Origin: QHXW01 sp963847515
Lineage (GTDB): Bacteria > Acidobacteriota > Terriglobia > Bryobacterales > Bryobacteraceae
Reading direction: 5' to 3'
Assembly: GCA_963847515.1 (NCBI GenBank)
Contig: CAWKAA010000007.1
Location: 2,046,001 to 2,110,000 of the forward strand
DNA: 64,000 nt
The position numbers and the translations under genes were made by a program. This document shows, piece by piece, positions 52,874-61,871 of the stretch (position 1 is the first letter of the stretch; each line of letters starts with the position of its first letter). The notes beneath the pieces are model-generated. The model did no database searches, was not told the origin of the DNA, and saw only the letters and a program-made list of their open reading frames with translations.

Positions 52874-53554
52874 GTGCCCAAGAAGATTGCAGTGACCTAT
52901 GAGGATGCGGAGAAGGTCGAGCGGTATAACCAAGCGCTGCGAATGGTGGGCCTCGATCCGGTACCCGTCAAGGCGGAAGATGCCCCGTCACTCGATGGAG
53001 TCGAGGGCCTGCTGCTGACCGGAGGCCGCGACTTAGATCCCAAGCTCTACGGGCAGGAGCGGGTGCCCGAATCGCAGGAGCCGAATCCGGCTCGGGACCG
53101 GATGGAAATGAGCTTGCTACGAGAAGCGCTCGACCGCGACCTGCCCGTTCTGGCGATTTGCCGGGGCTTCCAGTTGTTCAACATATATCACGGCGGCACG
53201 CTCATCCAGCATCTGCCGGGCGACCCGCACCGCACCAAGAAGCGGCCGACGGATCCCTCCAAGCCCTTGCATGAAATCAGCGTGGCGCCGGATACCCGAT
53301 TGGCTGCCATCCTGGGCCACGGCCAGCACGCGGTGAATTCGCGGCATCACCAGGCTGTCGACCGGTTGGGCAGCGACATCCAGGTTTCCGCGAGGTCAGT
53401 GAAAGATGAAATCATCGAAGGTCTGGAGCGTCCCGACAAAGCGTTTGCCGTGGCGGTGCAATGGCATCCGGAAGACCAGGTGCGCACCGACGAAACGCAG
53501 CTGAAGCTGTTCCGCGCGTTCGCGAAAGCGGTGGAGACTGCTAACGGAGGGTGA
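52874..53554 (+). CDS. Class I glutamine amidotransferase of the PuuD/gamma-glutamyl-GABA hydrolase type
   Basis: The 226-residue protein shows LLLTGGRDLDPKLYGQE, the nucleophile Cys in VLAICRGFQLFNIYHGGTLI, QHLPGDPHR, VNSRHHQAVD and the catalytic His/Glu in VAVQWHPEDQ. These are diagnostic of PuuD-like hydrolases, which cleave gamma-glutamyl amides. The start is GTG at 52874. The exact substrate is uncertain without a putrescine gene cluster. Confidence 0.9.
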   Translation: MPKKIAVTYEDAEKVERYNQALRMVGLDPVPVKAEDAPSLDGVEGLLLTGGRDLDPKLYGQERVPESQEPNPARDRMEMSLLREALDRDLPVLAICRGFQLFNIYHGGTLIQHLPGDPHRTKKRPTDPSKPLHEISVAPDTRLAAILGHGQHAVNSRHHQAVDRLGSDIQVSARSVKDEIIEGLERPDKAFAVAVQWHPEDQVRTDETQLKLFRAFAKAVETANGG

Positions 53555-53606
53555 GCTTATGGCCGGTGCCCCCGGTGAATTCGCCGAGCTTGTTAGTGGA
53601 ATTTTC

Positions 53607-56273
53607 CTAGTGATTGGCCGCCCTTGACCGGGCGTCTGGAACTGTTGCGCCCGAATACAGCATTCGCAGCTCGGGATCGGCTGCGGCGAGCGCGCTGGAA
53701 TAGCCATTTTTCATTGCCGATCGTAGCTGTTCTTTGGCGTTTTTAAGATCCACGGCCAGCGTGGAGATGACTGCTTCAAAGTACTGCAAAGATCCATTCT
53801 TGGGGGCCAGTTCGCGGGCGCTAGCGATCGACGCGCGCGCACTCTCGAAATCGCCCATTTTGGCGTAGTACATGGCCATCCGGCCTCTGGTATCGGCGTC
53901 CCTCGGGTTCAGGTTCAGCTCCTGAGCGCCCAAGATAACTGCCTGGAAATAGGTTGCTATGGATTGCTCCTTTTGGCCGGACCAGCGGTAAGCGTCGGCC
54001 AGATTTCCGGTCAGCTCCTCGCACTTTGGATCTAACCGCATGGCTTTCTGAAACATTACAACGGCTGACTGGTATTGATGGAGATAAAAAAGCGCTGTTG
54101 CCAGATTGCTGTAATTAATTGCATCAGGCTCCAACTCCACCGCTCGCTCAAAGATTGGAACGGCTTCCTGGAACCTGCCCGATTGCAGATACGCGTTGCC
54201 AAGATCGGTATAGTTGTCGTTGATTTGCGGCGCCAACTCGATGGCGCTCCTGAAAGCCCGTTCCGCTGCATTGGTGCGACCCAGCCGGAGGCAAGCCACG
54301 CCCAAGCCGTTGTAATTAATCCACGATTGGGGATCGAGCTCGATGGCTTTCTGAAAGGAAGCAACGGCTTGATCTCCGAGGCCACTGAGGAGTTGGGCCT
54401 TCCCCAATGTGCGGTACGCTTCATCAGAAGCCGGGCTCATTTCCAGGGCCTTCTCGAGGAGTTTGAGCGCCTGTGGATATTGCCCGGTTGCGATTTGAAT
54501 TCTAGCGACTTGGATTTGGGCTTCGGGCCGGTTGGGGCTCAAGTCCTGCGCCCGGCTGGCGGCCTGCTTTGCCTTTTCGAGCCAGGAAGGGTTGTGGGTC
54601 TGTTTGAGGAGGATAAGACTCGCATCTGCTAGCCCGACAAATGGATAGAAGTAGCCTGGATCGTGACCCGAAGCCTGCTCGAACAGTGGGATGGCTTGCT
54701 GAGCACCCAAAGCGTTTCTATGCATCCGCAATAGGAGCCTCCCCTGCATATTGAGTTTGTATGCATCGAGATTCTTGGTCGCATGCAGGAGCGCAGGCGT
54801 CTCGTGGTTAGCAGCGGCGCTCAGGCCCAGGCAGTTCGCAATTCCTGCCCAGATCCGTGCTTCCAAGCTCGCCAGATCTTTGGGGCTTGCCCAAAATTGA
54901 TGGGTCCACTTTTCTTCACCCGAAGCGCCGTCAATAACGTGAATGGTGGTGAGGATCTCGTTCCGGGCCTCTCGAACGGACCCCGTAATCACCACATCAA
55001 CTCCCGACGGATATCGCATCCCACCCGTGGCGCCAGTCTCCAAGAAGACTCGGACGCGGCCGGCTTCCCCCGCCCTCGAGGAGATAGCTTCGGTCAGGCT
55101 ATCCGCAAAAACATGAAGGGACTTTTCGTCTCCAATGGCGCGAAAGGGTAAGAAGGCCAGGCGGCTGGCCACCCGAGGTGATCCAGCCACAAAACGGCTG
55201 CCGGTGCCGGCCAATCTGGGCGTGCCGGAAAGCAAGATCGCCAGTGCGCTCAAGGCCACCACCGCTATTCCCGCGCCCGGTCTGGATTTTCGGAGCCACG
55301 CTTTAATTCCTTGTTGTCCAGCCTTGGCATGCGTGGGTGGGGTCTTGAGACCGCTTAATAGGTCAGCGGCGCTTTGATACCGGCGGACGGGGTCAAACTC
55401 GAGACATCGCAGGATCAGCTGAGCCAGATTCTCCGAGACCTCTGGATTTAGAACGGTCGGGCTCTTGATCCTGCATCGAAACCTCTCGTGATCGAACAGT
55501 GACGAATTCGACGCGGCCGGAATCTTGCCGGTCACCAATTCGTAGAGGATGAGGCCGACCGAGTATAGATCGCTCCTGTGGTCCACCGGCAAGCCCAGGG
55601 CCTGTTCGGGAGACATGTAAGCGGGACTGCCTGGGCGTTCTCCAGGCCTGGTAATCTCGCTGTCCGATTCAGCCAATGATCTTGCCAAACCGAAATCCGA
55701 GATGTAGATCCTTCCTTTGCAATCGAGAAGAATATTCTGGGGCTTCAAATCCCGGTGCACGACCCCGGCGGTATGGGCTGCATCCAGCGCTTCGCACAAT
55801 TGCACGGCGATGTGAACCGCGCGCGCAACGGGAAGTCTACCGTCCCGCATAAGGAGCGCCTTCAGGTTCTCTCCATCGATGAACGCCATAGAGATGAACT
55901 TTGTGCCTCGCATTTCGCCAAAATCATAAACGCGAACCACATGCGAATGGGAGACTTTACTCGCAAGCACCAGCTCTCGTTTCAGCCGCAGCTCCGAGTT
56001 GAGATCGGGCGAACAGGTGGGGTGCAGTAGTTTAAGCGCGACGACACGGTCCAACTCCAGGTCCCGCGCCTTGTATACAGCGCCCATGCCGCCCTGCCCA
56101 ATCAGCCGCTCAATCACATAACGATCCCTAGGTCTGGTTTTCCGCCGGCGGATCACCGGAGGCGCACTGGATGTGAGCTGCGCGTTGCGGTTGCGTACCT
56201 CATTCGCTTGCGCGGGCGCGTAGTCGTGCGGCAGTGAAGCGTCAGTATCCAGCGAACCGGGATCAGTGGACAT
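53607..56273 (-). CDS. Membrane Ser/Thr protein kinase with C-terminal TPR repeats
   Basis: The 888-residue protein has a Hanks-type kinase domain: glycine loop IGQGGMGAVYK (residues 58-68), Lys81 in VVALK, catalytic HRDLKPQN (173-180) and DFG (193-195). A single membrane segment lies near residues 335-350 (GAGIAVVALSALAILLSG). Outside it is a TolB-like region (RLAFLPFRAIGDEKSLHVFA) and from about residue 560 eight or more TPRs such as WINYNGLGVACLRLGRTNAA. It probably phosphorylates cytoplasmic targets in response to periplasmic protein contacts. Very common in Acidobacteria. Confidence 0.93.
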   Translation of the reverse strand: MSTDPGSLDTDASLPHDYAPAQANEVRNRNAQLTSSAPPVIRRRKTRPRDRYVIERLIGQGGMGAVYKARDLELDRVVALKLLHPTCSPDLNSELRLKRELVLASKVSHSHVVRVYDFGEMRGTKFISMAFIDGENLKALLMRDGRLPVARAVHIAVQLCEALDAAHTAGVVHRDLKPQNILLDCKGRIYISDFGLARSLAESDSEITRPGERPGSPAYMSPEQALGLPVDHRSDLYSVGLILYELVTGKIPAASNSSLFDHERFRCRIKSPTVLNPEVSENLAQLILRCLEFDPVRRYQSAADLLSGLKTPPTHAKAGQQGIKAWLRKSRPGAGIAVVALSALAILLSGTPRLAGTGSRFVAGSPRVASRLAFLPFRAIGDEKSLHVFADSLTEAISSRAGEAGRVRVFLETGATGGMRYPSGVDVVITGSVREARNEILTTIHVIDGASGEEKWTHQFWASPKDLASLEARIWAGIANCLGLSAAANHETPALLHATKNLDAYKLNMQGRLLLRMHRNALGAQQAIPLFEQASGHDPGYFYPFVGLADASLILLKQTHNPSWLEKAKQAASRAQDLSPNRPEAQIQVARIQIATGQYPQALKLLEKALEMSPASDEAYRTLGKAQLLSGLGDQAVASFQKAIELDPQSWINYNGLGVACLRLGRTNAAERAFRSAIELAPQINDNYTDLGNAYLQSGRFQEAVPIFERAVELEPDAINYSNLATALFYLHQYQSAVVMFQKAMRLDPKCEELTGNLADAYRWSGQKEQSIATYFQAVILGAQELNLNPRDADTRGRMAMYYAKMGDFESARASIASARELAPKNGSLQYFEAVISTLAVDLKNAKEQLRSAMKNGYSSALAAADPELRMLYSGATVPDARSRAANH

Positions 56274-56948
56274 GTGTGTACAAACGTCCCTCCCATCCGG
56301 GTAGCGGCGCTTTCTGGGTCAGAGGGCCCTCTGAGGGTGAAGTGCCCGGCAGCGTAAGTTTTTCTCAGCCGGCCGCAGTGCGTTTTACTAGTCCGCGCGA
56401 GCCGGGAGGGGAGTTGCACCCGATTAGAGCAGGCCGAAGAGGCTTAGGATAAATCCCCAGAATCCGGAGTGCCACGTATCTTTAACGATTGGGACAGGCA
56501 TACACCTGAATGATCGGTGGAGGTTGGCTCGGGCTTTAGCGATTGACATGAAACGTAGGCCATACCCACAAGGTACCCCAATCAAGGTAGGTAAGGGCCC
56601 CCGCCGATGGGTTGGTAACAGCCCGCTGTTTCACATCCGCCACCGCATGAAAGGCCGGATTTAGACATCCCTCTTAAATTTTCTTGAAATACGCAAAGAA
56701 ATTGTTTACTTATTGTCTAATGATCTCATGTGCTGAGTGGCTACCTGCACTGAGCCGGGCCACGGAGATGGTTCCGAACGTCAGGGATGCGCCACGCGGA
56801 TTCACAGACCAGTCTTAATAGAATTCCTCGCATACCGAGGGTGATCCTCCCGCTATCCCGCCTTAAGCTTCGCTACGTGCTGATGCCGCGGTTATCGGCC
56901 TCAGCCATTGCCTTGATGATTCACCTTGAGGAAGCCGCAAAGGAGTCG
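56274..56948. other. 675-bp interval without a convincing gene
   Basis: Codon bias and frame preference fade in this interval. A possible promoter, TTGAAA (56684-56689) and TACTTA (56707-56712) with 17 bases between, points toward the small gene at 56949. The region just upstream of the kinase start should hold its promoter, but no good match was seen. No repeat or RNA structure was recognised. Confidence 0.4.
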
Positions 56949-57176
56949 ATGATGGATATTCGCAAAGTAATCGCAGAACTTCGAGCGGAACGTGCTTGCC
57001 TCGATGAAGCGCTCATGTGCCTTGAAAGGTTGGTGCTGAAAAGAGTCCCCCGGCGCGGGCGGCCAGCCTTATGGATGAAGGTCAGCAATACGGTACCGAA
57101 GGTCGAAGAGGGTTCGGAGGGTCCAATCAAACGACACCGGCGCGGGGAGAAGATGGCAAATTCCGCCATGTCTTAG
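56949..57176 (+). CDS. Small basic hypothetical protein
   Basis: From ATG 56949, with AAAGGAG just ahead, the 75-residue product starts MMDIRKVIAELRAERACLDE, a helix, and continues with VPRRGRPALW, an AT-hook-like RGRP motif. It is similar in build to short acidobacterial proteins with a helical start and an RRGRP tail. DNA binding is a guess. An upstream in-frame ATG at 56787 is possible but less likely. Confidence 0.5.
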   Translation: MMDIRKVIAELRAERACLDEALMCLERLVLKRVPRRGRPALWMKVSNTVPKVEEGSEGPIKRHRRGEKMANSAMS

Positions 57177-57260
57177 GACGTCGCGAAGAAAGGGATGCCG
57201 TTTTCCAGTTCCTCACAAAAGGCGGCGGTGGTATTGGATGGGCAAGGGCGGGCGATCTGA

Positions 57261-57527
57261 CTACTGCAACTGGGGTCGACGCTGTTCGTTCCAGACGAGG
57301 CCGTCGAAGATGGCGAGCACCTGTTTGCGATACGTGTAAACGCGTTGCAGAGATTCCCGGAATGACTCTTCGAAGTCTCTTGCTTTCAGCCATTTATCAA
57401 GGAGCAGGGGAGGTACGTCAATATCCTGACGCAGCGTTTCTACCGAATGGCCGCGCAAAAACAGTCCGTAAAAGAAGGCCGCCTCCCTTTGTGGCGCCAG
57501 GGGATCGAAATCGTCTCTCGCCGTCAT
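57261..57527 (-). CDS. Conserved small hypothetical protein
   Basis: From ATG 57527 the 88-residue product reads REAAFFYGLFLRGHSVETLR, then DVPPLLLDKWLKARDFEESF, a possible helix-turn-helix, ending VLAIFDGLVWNEQ. No named domain. It overlaps none of its neighbours and lies between two plus-strand genes. Confidence 0.55.
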   Translation of the reverse strand: MTARDDFDPLAPQREAAFFYGLFLRGHSVETLRQDIDVPPLLLDKWLKARDFEESFRESLQRVYTYRKQVLAIFDGLVWNEQRRPQLQ

Positions 57528-57639
57528 AACAGTCTCAGCGAAAATGTCAGTATAGCGGTGCGGCATCGGCTTCGATCAAGTACTTTTCAGACTTGCTACC
57601 ATTGATCGGGAAAATACGTGTGCGCACGCTTCTTTCCCG

Positions 57640-57852
57640 ATGAATATATCGGCCGCTTCAACTCAAACAATGAAAGGATGGAGCAGTCCCAGAGGATGGC
57701 TAGCGCTCGGGCAAACACCGAGTTTGACGAAGTCGGTCACGCCCAAAAAGACCGAATGGGTGCACTTAACCACGCCTGAGCACGATGGCGCGCAGGATAT
57801 TGCGGTCTATCTGCCGGCGATCTCGATGGAATCCGTGCATCGCAACGCATAA
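57640..57852 (+). CDS. Short hypothetical ORF upstream of the GerW-like gene
   Basis: The 70-residue frame has no recognised domain and no strong Shine-Dalgarno sequence. Its only support is an open frame 27 bases before the GerW-like gene. It may be non-coding leader DNA. Confidence 0.3.
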   Translation: MNISAASTQTMKGWSSPRGWLALGQTPSLTKSVTPKKTEWVHLTTPEHDGAQDIAVYLPAISMESVHRNA

Positions 57853-57879
57853 TGAATCATTATTAAAGCGGAGGGTCAG

Positions 57880-58218
57880 ATGTCGCCAAAATTGGAATCC
57901 ATGTTTGAGCCGCTCACGCGCAGTGCCAGCGTCAAGTCGGTTTATGGCGAGGCGATTTCCGCGAACGGCAAGACCATTATCCCGGTGGCTCGCATGGCCT
58001 ACGGTTTCGGCGGCGGACGCGGAACGAAGCCCGGTGACTCCAACCCGCAGGAGAGGGGAAGGCGGCGGGGTGGAGTATATGCGGTTCCGATCGGCGTAAT
58101 CGAAGTGACCGAGACGCAAACCCGTTACATCGCGCTCATCGACAAGCGCAGGCTGGCCGGAGCAGCGCTGATGCGGGTTTCTGCATTGGGCGCGTTGTGG
58201 GCGCGAATGCGGCGCTAA
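57880..58218 (+). CDS. GerW (YtfJ)-family protein
   Basis: The 112-residue protein shows SVKSVYGEAISANGKTIIPV, ARMAYGFGGGRGTKPGD and VYAVPIGVIEVTETQTRYIA, the block order of the GerW/YtfJ family named for a Bacillus germination protein but widespread in non-spore-formers. A C-terminal hydrophobic stretch (AGAALMRVSALGALWARM) could contact membrane. The ATG follows GCGGAGGGTCAG. Function outside spores is unknown. Confidence 0.85.
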   Translation: MSPKLESMFEPLTRSASVKSVYGEAISANGKTIIPVARMAYGFGGGRGTKPGDSNPQERGRRRGGVYAVPIGVIEVTETQTRYIALIDKRRLAGAALMRVSALGALWARMRR

Positions 58219-58265
58219 GGCTAATCTCAAATGGCGTCATAAACGTTATTTATACTCATATCCTC

Positions 58266-58294
58266 TTGCATTTGCAAATCTTTCCCGCTACACT
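58266..58294 (+). promoter_or_regulatory. Promoter of the ilv operon leader
   Basis: TTGCAT (58266-58271) and TACACT (58289-58294) are 17 bases apart. Transcription from here would begin near 58302, at or just before a GTG at 58303 that could be a leaderless start of the leader peptide. Confidence 0.5.
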
Positions 58295-58302
58295 CGGATT
58301 CA

Positions 58303-58460
58303 GTGATATCCGAAGCTTCCACAACTCGTTCCGTTCGTCCCCGAATCTCTCGTAAGCAGCATTATTATTCTGGTCATCGTATCCGGCCCCGCTTGAGGCC
58401 GCTCGGTTAGGGTTCCGAGGCCATCAGCGGGGAGCAAGAAACCGGCTGATGGCCTTTTTT
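58303..58460 (+). promoter_or_regulatory. Transcription attenuator of the ilvBNC-cimA operon
   Basis: The leader contains ATT ATT ATT CTG GTC ATC GTA (58361-58381), seven codons for Ile, Leu or Val in a row, read in frame to TGA 58394-58396. Downstream, CCCCGCT...GGCC (58387-58400) can pair with GGCC...AGCGGGG (58419-58433) as an antiterminator, excluding the terminator stem formed by GGCCATCAGC. This is the logic of ribosome-mediated attenuation by branched-chain amino-acyl-tRNA supply. No normal start codon lies in the same frame; GTG 58303 would need one base removed between. Confidence 0.7.
58419..58460 (+). terminator. Intrinsic terminator of the ilv leader
   Basis: GGCCATCAGC (58419-58428) and GCTGATGGCC (58445-58454) form a perfect 10-bp stem with a 16-base loop, followed at once by six T residues. 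This is the strongest intrinsic terminator in the window and sits 32 bases before ilvB. Confidence 0.85.
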
Positions 58461-58491
58461 GTTATATGGTCGCTTTTTTGAGGCAAAGATT

Positions 58492-60226
58492 ATGTCGAAT
58501 TTGATGAGCGGCGCGAAGATGCTGCTGGAATGTCTGGTGCGCGAGGGAGTGGACTGCTTCTTCGGGTACCCGGGCGGCGTCACTCTGCCGTTTTACGACG
58601 CCTTGTACGACCATCACATCCGCCACATGCTGGTGCGCCATGAAGAGAACGCCTGCTTCGCGGCCGAAGGATATGCGCGCGCGACGGGCAAAGTGGGGGT
58701 CTGCTGCGCGACTTCAGGTCCGGGCGCAACAAACCTGATCACCGGGCTTGGTGGATTCCATGATGGATTCGATTCCGATCGTGGCGATCACCGGACAGGT
58801 TTCGACCAAGCTGATCGGCAGCGACGCATTTCAGGAAGCCGACACGTTCGGCATCACGCGCTCCTGCACCAAGCACAATTTCATGGTGAAGAACGCTGGC
58901 GGAGCTTCCGCAGATCGTGCACGAAGCGTTCTATATCGCCGCGAGCGGGCGGCCGGGACCGGTGCTGGTGGATGTTCCGAAGGACGTTTTTCAGGCGCAG
59001 GGCCATTACACTCCGGTCACCAGCATTCATCTTCCGGGTTACAAAGTTTTCACCGAAGGCCACACCGGCCAGGTTAAGCGCGCGGCGCAGATGATCTGGG
59101 ATGCGGAACGGCCGTGGGTCTATGCGGGCGGCGGCATCATCGCGGCGGGCGCGTCGGCAGGAATTGCGCGAGCTGGCCGAGACGGTGGACATGCCGGTGG
59201 TGTGCACGCTGATGGGTCTGGGCGGCCTGCCTGCCGAGCACCCGAACTTCGTTAGCATGCCGGGGATGCACGGCAGCTATGCGGCTAATATGGGGATGTC
59301 GAATTGCGACGTCATGATCGCGCTGGGCGTGCGGTTCGACGATCGCGTGACCGGCCGGCTCTCGGCATTCGCGCCGCATGCCAAGGTGATTCACGTGGAT
59401 ATCGATCCGGCGGAGATCGGCAAGAATCGCGCGCCGGACCTGCCGATTGTGGGCGATGTGAAACGCGTGCTCGAACGGTTGAACAAGATTCTGGCCGAAG
59501 CTACGCCGGAACGTAAAGCCAAGCACGCCGCGGCGCGCAAGGCATGGTGTGCGCAGGTTCGAGCCTGGAAGCAGGAATTTCCGCTGGCGCCCTCGTATTC
59601 CGATACCGAAATCAAGCCGCAGCATTTGATGGCGGAGATCGACCGGCTCTCAGGCGGACAGGCCATCGTGTGCTCCGACGTAGGCCAGCACCAGATGTGG
59701 GCGGCGCAACTGATACGCTTCAACGAGCCTCGGCTATGGATCAACTCGGGGGGACTGGGCGCGATGGGATTCGGCGTGCCCTCAGCCATGGGCGCGCAGT
59801 TCGCGCGGCCGGACAAGCTGGTGTTCGCAGTGGTGGGTGACGGCGGCTTCCAGATGTCCGTTCCCGAGCTATCGACCATCGCCTCATTCGGATTGCCCGT
59901 CAAGATCATCGTCATGAACAACGGCTACCTGGGAATGATCCGGCAGTGGCAGGAACTGTTCTACAACAACCGGTTAAGCGCGGCTGAGCTGGATTCGTTC
60001 CCCGACGCCGAAAAACTCGCGTCCGCCTACGGATTCAAGGGGCGGACAGTAGAGAAGCCGCAGGAACTGGCTGGCGGCGCTCGAAGCCGCGGTGCGCGAA
60101 CCCGGACCGTATCTGCTCAACGTGAAAGTCTCGTCGTTCGAAAACGTCTATCCGATGATTCCGGCCGGCGCGGCGATCAACGAGATGGTGATGGGGCCAC
60201 CCGAACCGGTGGCCGTGCCGAAATGA
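58492..60226 (+). pseudogene. ilvB: Acetolactate synthase large subunit IlvB, four frameshifts (probably sequence errors)
   Basis: From ATG 58492 the protein starts MSNLMSGAKMLLECLVREGV and shows the ThDP enzyme core: GYPGGVTLPFYDAL, RHEENACFAAEGYARATGKV (catalytic Glu), SGPGATNLITGL, then in successive frames DSIPIVAITGQVSTKLIGSD, GRPGPVLVDVPKDVFQAQGH, CDVMIALGVRFDDRVTGRLS and the ThDP/Mg site VVGDGGFQMSVPELSTIA to MNNGYLGMIRQWQELF. Each of the four frame changes (near 58752, 58903, 59155 and 60070) fits one inserted G. Restored length is about 577 residues. ilvN follows after 10 bases. Loss would make the cell a branched-chain amino acid auxotroph unless another ilvB exists. Confidence 0.92.
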
Positions 60227-60236
60227 AGGAATTCTG

Positions 60237-60827
60237 ATGCTGCAGGTGATCTCTCTTTTACTTGAAAACAAGCCCGGTGCGCTGATGCGGGTTACCGGCG
60301 TGCTGACCGCGCGCGGTTACAACATCGAAACGCTGACGGTGGCGCGCACGCTCGACCCCGAGCTTTCGCGCATGACCATCGTAGTGGACGTCGATCCCAT
60401 TCTGCGCGCGCAGGTCATCAAGCAGATGAATAAGCTGGTCAACGTCCTGCAGGCCGTGGACCTCACCGAGGCTCCCGCCGTGTGCCGCGACCTGGTGCTC
60501 ATCCGGGTGCGTGCGCCGCTCGAGATGCGCACAGCGGTCCTGAAAGAAGCCGAGATTTTCAAAGCGCGCGTTGTGGATTCTTCGACCGAAGGATTCGCCT
60601 TGGAAGCCACCGACGATCCGGAAAAGCTCGACGAGTTCATTCAGGTGATGCGCAGCTATGGCGAGATCGAAGTGATGCGCTCGGGCGCGGTAGCGATGTC
60701 GCTCGAATCGAAGAAACTGCGGTTGCAGCCGCCGATAGCGACCCCGACGGGGTCGCGCGATGCGAACGGCGCATCGCAGACGCGGCGAGAAGAAGATGCG
60801 GAAGTGGAAGTGACAGAGGAGACTTAG
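60237..60827 (+). CDS. ilvN: Acetolactate synthase small (regulatory) subunit
   Basis: The 196-residue protein has the ACT domain that binds valine (VISLLLENKPGALMRVTGVL, TARGYNIETLTVARTLDPEL) and the C-terminal ALS small-subunit domain (RDLVLIRVRAPLEMRTAVLK, then FALEATDDPEKLDEFIQVMR). It stimulates IlvB and gives feedback inhibition. Its last 30 residues are a charged extension. ilvC begins with no gap. Confidence 0.94.
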   Translation: MLQVISLLLENKPGALMRVTGVLTARGYNIETLTVARTLDPELSRMTIVVDVDPILRAQVIKQMNKLVNVLQAVDLTEAPAVCRDLVLIRVRAPLEMRTAVLKEAEIFKARVVDSSTEGFALEATDDPEKLDEFIQVMRSYGEIEVMRSGAVAMSLESKKLRLQPPIATPTGSRDANGASQTRREEDAEVEVTEET

Positions 60828-61871
60828 ATGGCAAAGCGATATTACGAAAAAGACGGGAATCTGGCGAATCTGAAGGGGCGCACTGTCGCCATCATCGGCT
60901 ATGGCAGCCAGGGTCACGCGCATGCGCTCAACCTGCGCGATTCAGGCTTGGATGTGGTGGTGGGCCTGTATAAGGGCAGCAAATCCTGGGACAAGGCGGC
61001 AGCCGCCGGCTTGAAAGTCATGACCGTGAGTGATGCCGCCAAGGCCGCCAATGTCGTCATGATCCTGGTTTCGGACCATTTGCAGGCCGATCTTTATAAC
61101 AACGAAATTGCGCCGCACATGACTGCTGGCAAGACGCTGATGTTCGCGCATGGCTTCTGCATCCACTTCAAGCAGATTGTCGCGCCCGCCGATGTGGACG
61201 TTTCCATGATCGCGCCCAAGGCGCCGGGTCACCGTGTGCGCGAGCTGTTCACTGAAGGCGTCGGAGTTCCGGCGCTGGTCGCGGTGCATCAGAACCCCTC
61301 AGGACAGGGGCTGGAGCGTGCGCTGGCGTATGCCCTGGCGTTGGGATGTTTGAAAGCCGGGGTTATCGAGACCAATTTCCGCGAGGAGACCGAGAGCGAC
61401 TTGTTCGGGGAGCAGAGTGTGCTGTGCGGCGGTGTGAGCGAGCTGATCCGTGCGGGCTTCGAAACGCTGGTGGAAGCCGGCTATGCGCCGGAGATCGCTT
61501 ACTTCGAGTGCCTGCACGAACTGAAGCTGATTGTGGATCTGATCCAGGAAGGCGGGTTGAGTTACATGCGGTATTCGGTTTCGGACACCGCCGAGTATGG
61601 TGATTACACTCGCGGGCCGCGGGTGGTGAACGAACAAACGCGCGCCGAGATGCGCAAGATCCTCGCTGAAGTGCAGTCGGGAGAGTTCGCGCGGCAGTGG
61701 ATCAACGAAAACAAGACCGGCCGTAAGAATTTTCTAGCCATGCGTGAAGCCGCCCGGAATCAGAAGATCGAGCAGGTGGGGCGCGAATTGCGCGAGATGA
61801 TGACCTTCCTCAAGAAGAAGAAGGAAGTAGGCGTACCGGAGGACCAGCCGGCGCTGGCCGCGCGCAAATGA
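60828..61871 (+). CDS. ilvC: Ketol-acid reductoisomerase (class I)
   Basis: The 347-residue enzyme isomerises and reduces acetolactate/acetohydroxybutyrate with NADPH and Mg. The N-terminal Rossmann motif VAIIGYGSQGHAHALNLRDS and the phosphate-binding YKGSKSWD favour NADPH. IAPKAPGHRVRELFTEGVGV, LFGEQSVLCGGVSELIRAGF and YMRYSVSDTAEYGD carry the metal-binding residues of the knotted domain. Length is typical for class I plus a short Lys-rich end. The stop overlaps the start of cimA (ATGA). Confidence 0.97.
   Translation: MAKRYYEKDGNLANLKGRTVAIIGYGSQGHAHALNLRDSGLDVVVGLYKGSKSWDKAAAAGLKVMTVSDAAKAANVVMILVSDHLQADLYNNEIAPHMTAGKTLMFAHGFCIHFKQIVAPADVDVSMIAPKAPGHRVRELFTEGVGVPALVAVHQNPSGQGLERALAYALALGCLKAGVIETNFREETESDLFGEQSVLCGGVSELIRAGFETLVEAGYAPEIAYFECLHELKLIVDLIQEGGLSYMRYSVSDTAEYGDYTRGPRVVNEQTRAEMRKILAEVQSGEFARQWINENKTGRKNFLAMREAARNQKIEQVGRELREMMTFLKKKKEVGVPEDQPALAARK

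Noticed and set aside
57071..57529. 152-codon plus-strand frame
   Set aside because: Overlaps the better-supported small genes at 56949 and 57261; Arg/Gly-rich composition typical of a shadow.
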